DNA of 14,136 nucleotides from positions 1-14,136 of the forward strand of contig JAGOBT010000028.1 in NCBI GenBank assembly GCA_017999135.1. Direction: 5' to 3'. This DNA comes from Burkholderiaceae bacterium (lineage in GTDB: Bacteria > Pseudomonadota > Gammaproteobacteria > Burkholderiales > Burkholderiaceae_C). Below, in pieces: positions 6,432 through 14,136 of the stretch (its first letter is position 1; every line of letters begins with the position of its first letter). Made by a program: the position numbers and the translations under genes. The notes beneath the pieces were generated by a model. That model saw only the letters and a list, made by a program, of their open reading frames with translations, had not been told where the DNA came from and did no database searches.

Positions 6432-6857
6432 ATGGCCATCGAACGCACCCTCTCGATCATCAAGCCCGACGCCGTCGCCAAGAACGTCATCGGCCAGATC
6501 TACGCCCGCTTTGAAGGCGCCGGCCTGAAGATCGTCGCCGCCAAGATGGCGCACCTGTCGCGCGGCGAGGCCGAGGCCTTCTACGCCGTGCACAAGGCCC
6601 GCCCGTTCTTCAACGACCTGGTGACCTTCATGATCTCGGGCCCGGTGATGATCCAGGCGCTGGAAGGCGAGGGCGCCATCGCCAAGAACCGAGAACTGAT
6701 GGGCGCCACCGACCCGAAGAAGGCCGACAAGGGCACCATCCGTGCCGATTTCGCCGACAGCATCGACGCCAATGCCGTGCACGGCTCGGACGCGCCCGAG
6801 ACCGCGGCCGTCGAGATCGCGTTCTTCTTCCCGGGCATGAACGTCTACAGCCGCTGA
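6432..6857 (+). CDS. ndk: Nucleoside diphosphate kinase
   Basis: Ndk moves the gamma-phosphate from ATP to other nucleoside and deoxynucleoside diphosphates through a phosphohistidine and so balances NTP and dNTP pools in the cytoplasm. The 141-aa product matches the usual length (about 140-143). It shows the N-terminal [15 protein letters not shown] with nucleotide-binding Lys11 and the active-site segment [20 protein letters not shown] with catalytic His117. It has its own candidate -10 box and a strong ribosome binding site. rlmN begins 12 bases (GTG) or no bases (TTG) after its stop, so read-through into rlmN is likely. The ndk-rlmN-pilF-rodZ-ispG-hisS order is a known conserved arrangement in beta- and gammaproteobacteria. 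Confidence 0.97.
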   Translation: MAIERTLSIIKPDAVAKNVIGQIYARFEGAGLKIVAAKMAHLSRGEAEAFYAVHKARPFFNDLVTFMISGPVMIQALEGEGAIAKNRELMGATDPKKADKGTIRADFADSIDANAVHGSDAPETAAVEIAFFFPGMNVYSR

Positions 6858-6869
6858 TTGCCTGACCCC

Positions 6870-8021
6870 GTGGCCCCACCGGTCAACCTGCTCGATTTCG
6901 ACCTGGACGCGCTCACCGCCTGGTGTGCCACGCTGGGGGAGAAGCGCTTTCGCGCGGTGCAGTTGTTCCGGTGGGTGCACCAGAAGGGCGAAGCCGATTT
7001 CGCCCGCATGTCCGATCTGGCCAAGTCGCTGCGCGACAAGCTGGCCACCGCCGCCGAAGTGCGGCCCCTGAAGATCCTGACCGAGCAGGCGTCGGCCGAC
7101 GGCACCATCAAGTGGCTGTTCGATGTCGGCGGCGGTGATGCGGTCGAAACTGTCTTCATCCCCGAGGACGACCGCGGCACGCTGTGCGTGTCGTCGCAGG
7201 CCGGGTGTGCGGTGGGCTGCCGCTTCTGCAGCACCGGCCACCAGGGCTTCAGCCGCAACCTGACCACCGGCGAGATCCTGGCCCAGCTCTGGTTTGCCGA
7301 GCACCATCTGCGCCGGCGGCTGAACACGCCCGACCGCGTCATCAGCAACGTGGTCATGATGGGCATGGGCGAGCCGCTGCAGAACTACGGCGCCCTGGTA
7401 CCCGCGCTGCGGGTCATGCTCGACGACCATGGCTACGGCCTGTCGCGCCGGCGTGTCACCGTGTCCACCTCGGGCGTGGTGCCAATGATCGAACGGCTGC
7501 AGGCCGATTGCCCGGTGGCGCTGGCCGTCAGCCTGCACGCGCCCACCGACGCCTTGCGCGACCAGCTGGTGCCGCTGAACCGCAAGTACCCGCTGGCCGA
7601 ACTGCTGGCCGCCTGCAGCCAGTATCTGGCGGCCGCCCCGCGCGACTTCATCACCTTCGAATACTGCATGCTCGACGGCGTCAACGACAGCCCGGCGCAG
7701 GCCCGCCAGCTGGTGGCCCTGGTCAACGGCCAGGCCGGCGCGCCGCGCGTGCCCTGCAAGTTCAACCTGATCCCGTTCAACCCGTTCCCGGCGTCGGGCC
7801 TGCTGCGCTCGCCGCGCGACCGGGTGCAGGCCTTTGCCCAGGTGCTGCAGGACGCCGGCATCGTGACCACCGTGCGCAAGACCCGGGGTGACGACATCGA
7901 CGCCGCCTGCGGCCAGCTGGCCGGCGAGGTGCAAGACCGCACCCAGGTGCAGAGCCGCCTGACCCGGCCGGCGGTGCGCCCGGTCATCCCGATCGAGCCG
8001 GCACCGCCGGTGCGGCCATGA
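6870..8021 (+). CDS. rlmN: Dual-specificity RNA methyltransferase RlmN (radical SAM)
   Basis: RlmN methylates C2 of A2503 in 23S rRNA and of A37 in some tRNAs, using a radical SAM 4Fe-4S cluster and a methyl-cysteine relay. With the GTG start the protein is 383 aa. Near the N-terminus is [35 protein letters not shown]. The CxxxCxxC cluster motif in [15 protein letters not shown] has Cys113, Cys117 and Cys120. Cys106 in TLCVSSQAG and Cys347 in [10 protein letters not shown] match the two conserved relay/catalytic cysteines (118 and 355 in E. coli). [11 protein letters not shown] and [18 protein letters not shown] are further family marks. The start is uncertain: GTG 6870 places the conserved NLLD close to the N-terminus, while TTG 6858 directly after the ndk stop is also in frame. 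Neither has a Shine-Dalgarno. The stop overlaps the next gene as ATGA. Confidence 0.95.
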   Translation: MAPPVNLLDFDLDALTAWCATLGEKRFRAVQLFRWVHQKGEADFARMSDLAKSLRDKLATAAEVRPLKILTEQASADGTIKWLFDVGGGDAVETVFIPEDDRGTLCVSSQAGCAVGCRFCSTGHQGFSRNLTTGEILAQLWFAEHHLRRRLNTPDRVISNVVMMGMGEPLQNYGALVPALRVMLDDHGYGLSRRRVTVSTSGVVPMIERLQADCPVALAVSLHAPTDALRDQLVPLNRKYPLAELLAACSQYLAAAPRDFITFEYCMLDGVNDSPAQARQLVALVNGQAGAPRVPCKFNLIPFNPFPASGLLRSPRDRVQAFAQVLQDAGIVTTVRKTRGDDIDAACGQLAGEVQDRTQVQSRLTRPAVRPVIPIEPAPPVRP

Positions 8022-8827
8022 TGCGGCCTCTGCCGGGTGCCAGCGCGCTGGCCGTGGCGGCCGTCGCGCTGCTGTCGGCCTGCGCCGGTGGCCCGGGCGG
8101 GGTGGCGGCCGACCAGCCGGCGGCCGTGCCCACCGCATCCGACCAGACCGACATCGAGCGGCGCGCCCGCGTGCGGCTGGAGTTGGCCACCGCCTACTTC
8201 AGCCGGGGCCAGCTCACCACGGCGCTCGACGAGACCAAGCTGGCGATGCAGGTCAAGCCCGACATGGCCGAGGCCTTCAACCTGCGCGGGCTGATCTATG
8301 CCGCCATGGGCGAAGAACGCCTGGCCGAAGACAGCTTCAAGCGTGCGCTGCAGCTCAATCCGCGTGATGGGTCCACCCTGCACAACCAGGCCTGGTTCCT
8401 GTGCCAGCGTGGCCAGTACGCCACTGCGCAGGCCCAGTTCGACGCGCTGCTGGCGCTGCCCAACTACCGTGACCAGGCGCGCAGCCTGCTGGCCCGCGGC
8501 GTCTGCTACGGGCGTGACGGCAAGTTCCCCGAGGCCGAGGCGGCGCTGATGCGTGCCTACGAGCTGGAGCCCGCCAACCCCAGCGCCGGCCTGAACCTGG
8601 CCGACGTGCTGTACCGCCGCGGTGCCTACGAGCGAGCCAACTTCTACATCGGCCGGATCAACGACACCCCCGACGCCACCAACGCCCAGACCCTGTGGCT
8701 GGCCGCCCGCATTGAGCGCAAGCTTGGCCGCGACCAGGCCGTGCGGTCGCTCGGCGCCCGTCTGCGCCGGGACTTTGCCCAATCCGCCGAGGCGGCGCTC
8801 TTCGAGCGCGGCCGATTCGATGACTGA
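8018..8827 (+). CDS. pilW: Type IV pilus biogenesis/stability lipoprotein PilW (PilF), TPR protein
   Basis: PilF/PilW is an outer-membrane TPR lipoprotein that serves as pilotin for the type IV pilus secretin PilQ. The 269-aa product has a signal peptide with lipobox LSAC (Cys22 from the first of two adjacent Met codons) and a Gly/Ala linker. Successive TPR units follow, beginning with [63 protein letters not shown]. The [20 protein letters not shown] and [18 protein letters not shown] segments fit the PilF subfamily rather than a generic TPR protein. The start overlaps the rlmN stop as ATGA. Its own stop lies 8 nt inside the next gene. Its place between rlmN and a rodZ-like gene is the standard pilF location. 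No other pilus gene is in the window. Confidence 0.9.
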   Translation: MMRPLPGASALAVAAVALLSACAGGPGGVAADQPAAVPTASDQTDIERRARVRLELATAYFSRGQLTTALDETKLAMQVKPDMAEAFNLRGLIYAAMGEERLAEDSFKRALQLNPRDGSTLHNQAWFLCQRGQYATAQAQFDALLALPNYRDQARSLLARGVCYGRDGKFPEAEAALMRAYELEPANPSAGLNLADVLYRRGAYERANFYIGRINDTPDATNAQTLWLAARIERKLGRDQAVRSLGARLRRDFAQSAEAALFERGRFDD

Positions 8828-9770
8828 CACGCCCACCAGCCCCGACGCCAGCCGCAGTGCAGTCGATGCCGTGCAGGCCGGCGCGCTGCTGCGCGCGGCC
8901 CGCCAGCAGCAGGGCCTGCACATCGCCGCGCTGGCGGCTTCGATCAAGGTCACGCCGGCCAAGCTGGAGGCGCTGGAGTCCGGCCGCATCCAGGAACTGC
9001 CCGACGCCACCTTCACCCGCGCCTTGGCCCTCACCGTGTGCCGGGTGCTGAAGATCGACGCTGCGCCGGTGCTGGCCCTGTTGCCCGGTGCCCCGCCGGG
9101 CAGCCTGGAGCGGGTGGATTCCGGCCTGAACACGCCGTTCCGCGAGCGGGCGAGCCGTGGCGAGCCCGGCGCCTGGCTGCCCTGGCAGCACCCGGTGCTG
9201 TGGCTGGCCGGCCTGCTGCTGGCGGCGGCCGCGGCCTTCGTGCTGGTGCCCAGCCAGCCTGGGCCGCTGCCGTTGCCCGATGTCGCCGCCACGCCGGTGA
9301 TGCCGCCCAGCGGCGCAGGCGGCCCGGTGCCGCTGAGCGAGCCGGCGCCCGCCCCTGCCCCTCCTGCGTCGGCCGGCAACGGGATGGCCACCCCCTCGGC
9401 GCCGGTGGCCGACCGCCCGGCCAGTGTGCCGCCGGCCACGGCCGCTTCGGCGCCGCTGGCCGCTGCACCTGCCAATGCGGCGCTGGTGACTGCCGCGCCG
9501 GTCACCGCCGCGGCGGCCAGCCAGCCCGCTGCCGACGCCATGCTGGTGCTGCGCGCGGTGCAGCCCACCTGGGTGCAGGCGGTCGATGCCGGCGGCCAGA
9601 CGCTGATGGCCCGCCTGGTGCCCGCAGGCGAGACGGTGGCTTTGACGCCCGCGTTGCCTGTTCGGCTGAGAATCGGCAATGCGCAGGGCACCGCGCTGCA
9701 GTTCCGCGGCCAGCCTGTGGACCTGTCGGCCGCCGCGCGCGACAACATTGCCAACATCACCCTGCCGTGA
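8820..9770 (+). CDS. rodZ: RodZ-family protein: HTH domain, one membrane helix, DUF4115 domain
   Basis: RodZ is an inner-membrane protein that couples MreB filaments to the elongation machinery and keeps rod shape. The 316-aa product has the family layout. An N-terminal cytoplasmic helix-turn-helix (about residues 21-95) contains [50 protein letters not shown] single membrane helix (about 126-146, [20 protein letters not shown]) and a Pro/Ala-rich periplasmic linker follow. The C-terminal DUF4115-like domain (about 240-316) has [21 protein letters not shown] and ends with [23 protein letters not shown] 8820 overlaps the pilW end by 8 nt and gives a normal N-terminus. The linker may be unusually long. 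I call it by domain order and position next to ispG; a plain transcription regulator is unlikely given the membrane helix and periplasmic domain. Confidence 0.85.
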   Translation: MTDTPTSPDASRSAVDAVQAGALLRAARQQQGLHIAALAASIKVTPAKLEALESGRIQELPDATFTRALALTVCRVLKIDAAPVLALLPGAPPGSLERVDSGLNTPFRERASRGEPGAWLPWQHPVLWLAGLLLAAAAAFVLVPSQPGPLPLPDVAATPVMPPSGAGGPVPLSEPAPAPAPPASAGNGMATPSAPVADRPASVPPATAASAPLAAAPANAALVTAAPVTAAAASQPAADAMLVLRAVQPTWVQAVDAGGQTLMARLVPAGETVALTPALPVRLRIGNAQGTALQFRGQPVDLSAAARDNIANITLP

Positions 9771-9780
9771 CGCCACTGCC

Positions 9781-11052
9781 ATGCCCGACCTGGACACCCT
9801 GACGCTGATCCCGCCCGCGCTGCCGCTGGCCCGCCGTTCGCTGCAGGCCCGGGTGGTCTGGGGCAGCCGGGTCGTCACGGTCGGCGGCGACGCCCCGGTG
9901 CGCGTGCAGAGCATGACCAACACCGACACGGTCGATGTCATCGGCACCGCCATCCAGGTGAAGGAACTGGCGATTGCCGGCAGCGAGATGGTGCGCATCA
10001 CCGTCAACACGCCCGAGGCGGCGCAGGCCGTGCCGCACATCCGCGAGCAACTCGACCGCATGGGCATCGACGTGCCGCTGATCGGCGACTTCCATTACAA
10101 CGGCCACACGCTGCTGACCGAGCACCCAGCCTGCGCCCAGGCGCTGAGCAAGTACCGCATCAACCCCGGCAACGTGGGCAAGGGCGAGAAGCGCGACCGC
10201 CAGTTCACTGCGATGGTCGAAGCGGCGATGCGCTTCGACAAGCCGGTGCGCATCGGCGTCAACTGGGGCAGCCTCGACCAGGAACTGCTGGCGCAGATGA
10301 TGGACGACAACGCCCGCAGCGCCCAGCCCTGGGATGCGAAGCAGGTGATGTACCAGGCCCTGGTCAAGAGCGCGCTGCAGTCGGCCGACTGGGCGGTGGA
10401 GCTGGGCATGCCGGCCCACCAGGTCATCATCAGCTGCAAGGTCAGCGGCGTGCAGGACCTGATCACCGTCTACCAGGCGCTGGCCGCCCGTTGCAACTAC
10501 CCGCTGCACCTGGGCCTGACCGAAGCCGGCATGGGCACCAAGGGCACGGTGGCCAGCGCCGTGGCGCTGGGCCAGCTGCTGCAGCAGGGCATCGGCGACA
10601 CCATCCGCGTGAGCCTGACCCCCCAGCCCGGCGAGGCCCGCACGCAGGAAGTGGTGGTGGCGCTGGAAATCCTGCAGGCCCTGGGCCTGCGCAACTTCAA
10701 CCCCAGCGTGACGGCCTGCCCCGGCTGCGGCCGCACCACCAGCACCACGTTTCAAGAGCTGGCCAAGCAGATCGACGACCATCTGCGCGCCATGATGCCC
10801 ACGTGGAAGGCCAAGTACCCTGGCGTGGAGAACATGAAGGTGGCGGTGATGGGCTGCATCGTCAACGGACCGGGCGAGAGCAAGCATGCCGACATCGGCA
10901 TCAGCCTGCCCGGCACCGGCGAGGCGCCGGCCGCGCCGGTGTTCATCGACGGCCAGAAGGCGATGACGCTGCGCGGCGAGGGCATCGCGCAGGAATTCCA
11001 CAAGATCGTCGAGTCGTACATCGAGAAGCGGTACCTGCCGTCCCCCCCGTAG
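9781..11052 (+). CDS. ispG: 4-hydroxy-3-methylbut-2-en-1-yl diphosphate synthase (IspG/GcpE)
   Basis: IspG carries out the penultimate step of the MEP isoprenoid pathway, reductively converting MEcPP to HMBPP with a 4Fe-4S cluster. The 423-aa product shows [13 protein letters not shown] and NPGNVGKG from the TIM-barrel domain, and [18 protein letters not shown]. The cluster domain has ACPGCGRTT (Cys313, Cys316) and [17 protein letters not shown] (Cys359 and catalytic Glu366). It is longer than E. coli IspG (372 aa): the first cluster cysteine is displaced by about 43 residues and the Cys316-Cys359 gap is 43 residues against 32, as in the longer betaproteobacterial form. The ATG lies 10 bp after the rodZ-like stop and has no Shine-Dalgarno. 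Its TAG stop lies at the edge of the hairpin element that follows. Confidence 0.96.
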   Translation: MPDLDTLTLIPPALPLARRSLQARVVWGSRVVTVGGDAPVRVQSMTNTDTVDVIGTAIQVKELAIAGSEMVRITVNTPEAAQAVPHIREQLDRMGIDVPLIGDFHYNGHTLLTEHPACAQALSKYRINPGNVGKGEKRDRQFTAMVEAAMRFDKPVRIGVNWGSLDQELLAQMMDDNARSAQPWDAKQVMYQALVKSALQSADWAVELGMPAHQVIISCKVSGVQDLITVYQALAARCNYPLHLGLTEAGMGTKGTVASAVALGQLLQQGIGDTIRVSLTPQPGEARTQEVVVALEILQALGLRNFNPSVTACPGCGRTTSTTFQELAKQIDDHLRAMMPTWKAKYPGVENMKVAVMGCIVNGPGESKHADIGISLPGTGEAPAAPVFIDGQKAMTLRGEGIAQEFHKIVESYIEKRYLPSPP

Positions 11053-11115
11053 CGCCTGCGGCGCTCCCCCCAGGGGGCGCCGCCAGCGGCCCGGCGAAGC
11101 CGGTTCCGCGGCGGC
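11051..11115. repeat. GC-rich REP-like palindromic element between ispG and hisS
   Basis: Three foldable parts lie in 65 bp. First is AGCGCC/TGC/GGCGCT (11051-11065), a 6-bp stem that overlaps the ispG stop. An alternative hairpin pairs GGCGC+CCCC (11060-11069) with GGGG+GCGCC (11073-11081) around a bulged T. The third is a long hairpin, 11079-11115, with stems GCCGCC/GGCGGC, GCGG/CCGC and CCGGC/GCCGG capped by a GAA triloop: 15 bp with a bulged A and a C/TT internal loop. No T-tract follows. I recall similar CCCCC-A-GGGGG plus AAGCCGGTTCCGCGGC strings recurring between genes in Comamonadaceae-type genomes, but this is memory, not a search. It may stabilise the ispG 3' end or damp read-through into hisS. 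Confidence 0.65.
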
Positions 11116-11155
11116 CGCTTGACGAACTCGCACCAACCCAACTGGTCCGCACCCC

Positions 11156-12466
<1,311 letters not shown>

Positions 12467-12505
12467 TCCGCCCTTCGATTGCAGGGCACGGCCCACAGGC
12501 GCTTC

Positions 12506-13183
12506 ATGGCGAACACACTCAATCTCCAGGACCAGGAACAGCTCGACGACCTCAAGGCGTTCTGGAAGCGGCATGGCAACTGGATCACTTGGCTCGTCAC
12601 TTTGGTGCTGCTGGCCTTTGCCGGCTGGAACGGATGGAACTGGTACCAGCGCAACCAGGCGGTGCAGGCCGCCGCCATGTTCGATGAACTGGACAAGGCC
12701 GCTGCCGCCGGTGATGCCGACAAGGCCAGCCGGGTGTTCAACGACATGAAGGACCGCTATGCCGGCGCCACGCTCACCCAGCAGGGTGGGCTGATCGCCG
12801 CGCGGGTGCAGCATGACAAGGGCCAGGTCGATGCCGCCAAGGCCAGCCTGGGCTGGGTCAGCGAGAAGGCAGCCGAAGACGAGTACCGCGCCATCGCCCG
12901 TCTGCGCCTGGCGGGCCTGCTGCTCGACGCCAAGGACTACCCCGGCGCGCTGAAGGCGCTGGACGCCGTGACCGCGAAGGACTTCACCGCGCTGGCATCC
13001 GACCGCCGTGGCGATGTGCTGCTGGCCCAGGGCAAGACCGACGAGGCCCGCGCCGCCTACCAGGCCGCCTACAAGGCCATGGACGACAAGATCGATTACC
13101 GCCGCCTGGTGGAGGTGAAGCTTGTCGCGCTGGCTGCGCCGCCGGCACCGGCCGCGGCCGCGGCCTCGGGGGCCACCAAGTGA
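12506..13183 (+). CDS. yfgM: YfgM-like membrane-anchored TPR protein
   Basis: YfgM in E. coli is an inner-membrane protein with a periplasmic TPR domain that associates with PpiD and the SecYEG translocon and is linked to handing over exported proteins. The 225-aa product starts MANTLNLQDQEQLDDLKAFWKRHGN, has one membrane helix (about residues 25-46, WITWLVTLVLLAFAGWNGWNW), then TPR-like helical repeats of the TPR_21 kind (FDELDKAAAAGDADKA, YRAIARLRLAGLLLDAKDYPGALKAL, RRGDVLLAQGKTDEARAAYQAAY) and an Ala/Pro-rich end. ATG 12506 has AGG 6 nt upstream and gives the family N-terminus; an in-frame TTG at 12479 is less likely. The stop overlaps the bamB start as TGATG, so coupling is likely. The hisS-yfgM-bamB order is the conserved one. 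Confidence 0.9.
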   Translation: MANTLNLQDQEQLDDLKAFWKRHGNWITWLVTLVLLAFAGWNGWNWYQRNQAVQAAAMFDELDKAAAAGDADKASRVFNDMKDRYAGATLTQQGGLIAARVQHDKGQVDAAKASLGWVSEKAAEDEYRAIARLRLAGLLLDAKDYPGALKALDAVTAKDFTALASDRRGDVLLAQGKTDEARAAYQAAYKAMDDKIDYRRLVEVKLVALAAPPAPAAAAASGATK

Positions 13184-14136
13184 TGCGCCGCCCGGTTCAG
13201 GCGCTGCTGCTGGTGGCCGCGGCCGCGCTTCTGGCTGGCTGTGCGTCGGACAAGCCCAAGCCGACGCCGCTGGAAGCGGTGACGGCGCAGATCGCCGGCC
13301 GCCCCGTGTGGAGCGCCAAGGTCGACTCGGTGCAGTTCCCGCTGGCGGTGACGCTGCGCGACGGCAAGTTCATCGTGGCCGGCACCGACGGCACCGTGCT
13401 GGCGCTGGACGCGCAGAGCGGGCGCGAGGTGTGGCGCGGCCAGGCCGGTGCCAAGCTGTCGGCCGGCGTGGGCAGTGACGGCCGGCGTGCCGCGGTGGTC
13501 ACCGTCGACAACGAACTGGTGGTGCTGGACCAGGGCGCGAAGCTCTGGAGCACGCGCCTGGCCTCGCGCACCACCACCGCGCCGCTGGTGGCGGGCGAGC
13601 GGGTGTTCGTGATCGGCGTCGATCGCGTGGTGCACGCCTTCGACGCCATCGACGGCCGCCGTCTCTGGACCGTGCAGCGTCCCGGCGAGGCCCTGACGCT
13701 GGCCCAGCCCGGTGTGCTGGCCGCGCACAAGAACACCCTGGTCGCCGGCATCGGTGCGCTGATGACCGGCATCGACCCCACCACCGGCAGCGTGCGCTGG
13801 GAGGTGCCGGTCACCTCGCCGCGCGGCACCAACGAGGTCGAGCGCCTGAACGACCTGGTCGGCCCGGCCCTGCGTCTGGGCGACACCCTCTGCGCCCGCG
13901 CCTTCCAGACGGCCGTGGGCTGTGTCGACATCGCCGGCCCCGACCGCGCCAGCCTGCGCTGGAGCCGCATGGCCGGTGGCCCGCGTGCCGTGGGCGGTGA
14001 TGCCGACTTCATCTTCGGTGCCGACGGCGCCGACCGCGTCAGCGCCTGGAAGGCCAGCGGCGGTGAACTGGCCTGGCAGAACGAGCGCCTGCTGTTCCGC
14101 GGCCTGAGCGCGCCGTTGTCGGCCGGCCGCACCGTG
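13183..14136 (+). CDS. bamB: Outer membrane protein assembly factor BamB (3' end outside window)
   Basis: BamB is the beta-propeller lipoprotein of the BAM complex and helps feed barrel proteins to BamA. The frame runs from ATG 13183, overlapping the yfgM stop by one base, to the window edge without a stop, giving 318 codons of an expected 380 or so. The signal peptide MRRPVQALLLVAAAALLAGC ends in lipobox LAGC with Cys20. Repeated PQQ-like blades follow: DGTVLALDAQSGREVWRG, DNELVVLDQGAKLWSTRL, DRVVHAFDAIDGRRLWTVQ, GALMTGIDPTTGSVRWEVPV and ADRVSAWKASGGELAWQNE. The segment ERLNDLVGPALRLGDTLCARAFQTAVGCVD is typical of proteobacterial BamB. der (engA) is the usual next gene but is not in view. 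Confidence 0.94.
   Translation, partial: MRRPVQALLLVAAAALLAGCASDKPKPTPLEAVTAQIAGRPVWSAKVDSVQFPLAVTLRDGKFIVAGTDGTVLALDAQSGREVWRGQAGAKLSAGVGSDGRRAAVVTVDNELVVLDQGAKLWSTRLASRTTTAPLVAGERVFVIGVDRVVHAFDAIDGRRLWTVQRPGEALTLAQPGVLAAHKNTLVAGIGALMTGIDPTTGSVRWEVPVTSPRGTNEVERLNDLVGPALRLGDTLCARAFQTAVGCVDIAGPDRASLRWSRMAGGPRAVGGDADFIFGADGADRVSAWKASGGELAWQNERLLFRGLSAPLSAGRTV

Noticed and set aside
8820..9060. HTH domain as sign of a transcription regulator or toxin-antitoxin gene
   Set aside because: The same protein has a membrane helix and a C-terminal DUF4115-like domain and lies next to ispG, which identifies the RodZ family.
7433..9760. Very long minus-strand open frames (for example 7433-9760, 6417-8138, 3831-5996, 9757-11274 and 10943-12814)
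   Set aside because: All lie antisense to well-identified genes, have low-complexity Arg/Ala/Pro/His-rich translations and no recognisable domain. Long antisense frames are expected in such GC-rich coding DNA.
11066..11077. C-run/G-run hairpin after ispG as an intrinsic terminator
   Set aside because: No T-tract follows and hisS is co-directional close by. A REP-like or stabilising role fits better.
11119..11124. TTGACG as -35 of a hisS promoter
   Set aside because: No AT-containing hexamer resembling a -10 box exists about 17 bp downstream.

Overview
The window is a compact, very GC-rich stretch of bacterial chromosome with codon third positions almost all G or C. Gene content and order point to a betaproteobacterium of the order Burkholderiales, probably the Comamonadaceae/Sphaerotilaceae side (inference from gene order and protein flavour; no search was run). 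All recognisable genes are housekeeping genes. There is no tRNA, rRNA, insertion sequence, phage gene, CRISPR array or defence system.

Layout: the 3' part of a DinG/YoaA-type helicase (+) runs tail to tail, with no gap, into bamD (-). bamD is divergent from rluD (+), separated by 65 bp. A 323-bp gap follows, holding a -10-like box, a 15-bp perfect palindrome, a doubtful 62-codon ORF and several small inverted repeats. The long co-directional block scpB - rluB - ndk - rlmN - pilW/pilF - rodZ-like - ispG - hisS - yfgM-like - bamB (cut by the window edge) then runs to the end. Most neighbours in this block overlap or are separated by a few bases: scpB/rluB ATGA, ndk/rlmN within 12 bp, rlmN/pilW ATGA, pilW/rodZ 8 nt, rodZ/ispG 10 bp, yfgM/bamB TGATG. 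An internal promoter with a good ribosome binding site precedes ndk, and a GC-rich REP-like hairpin element separates ispG from hisS.

The genes fall into themes. Two encode BAM outer-membrane assembly lipoproteins (BamD, BamB) and one a YfgM-like translocon-associated TPR protein. PilW/PilF and RodZ concern pilus secretin assembly and cell shape. RluD, RluB, RlmN and HisS act on ribosomal RNA or translation. ScpB acts in chromosome condensation, Ndk in nucleotide pools and IspG in isoprenoid synthesis.

I do not see a new multi-gene system. The parts most worth a second look are the rluD-scpB gap, the very long N- and C-terminal extensions of RluB (724 aa, with a repeated NPLxQTxDKR motif), and the palindromic element between ispG and hisS.
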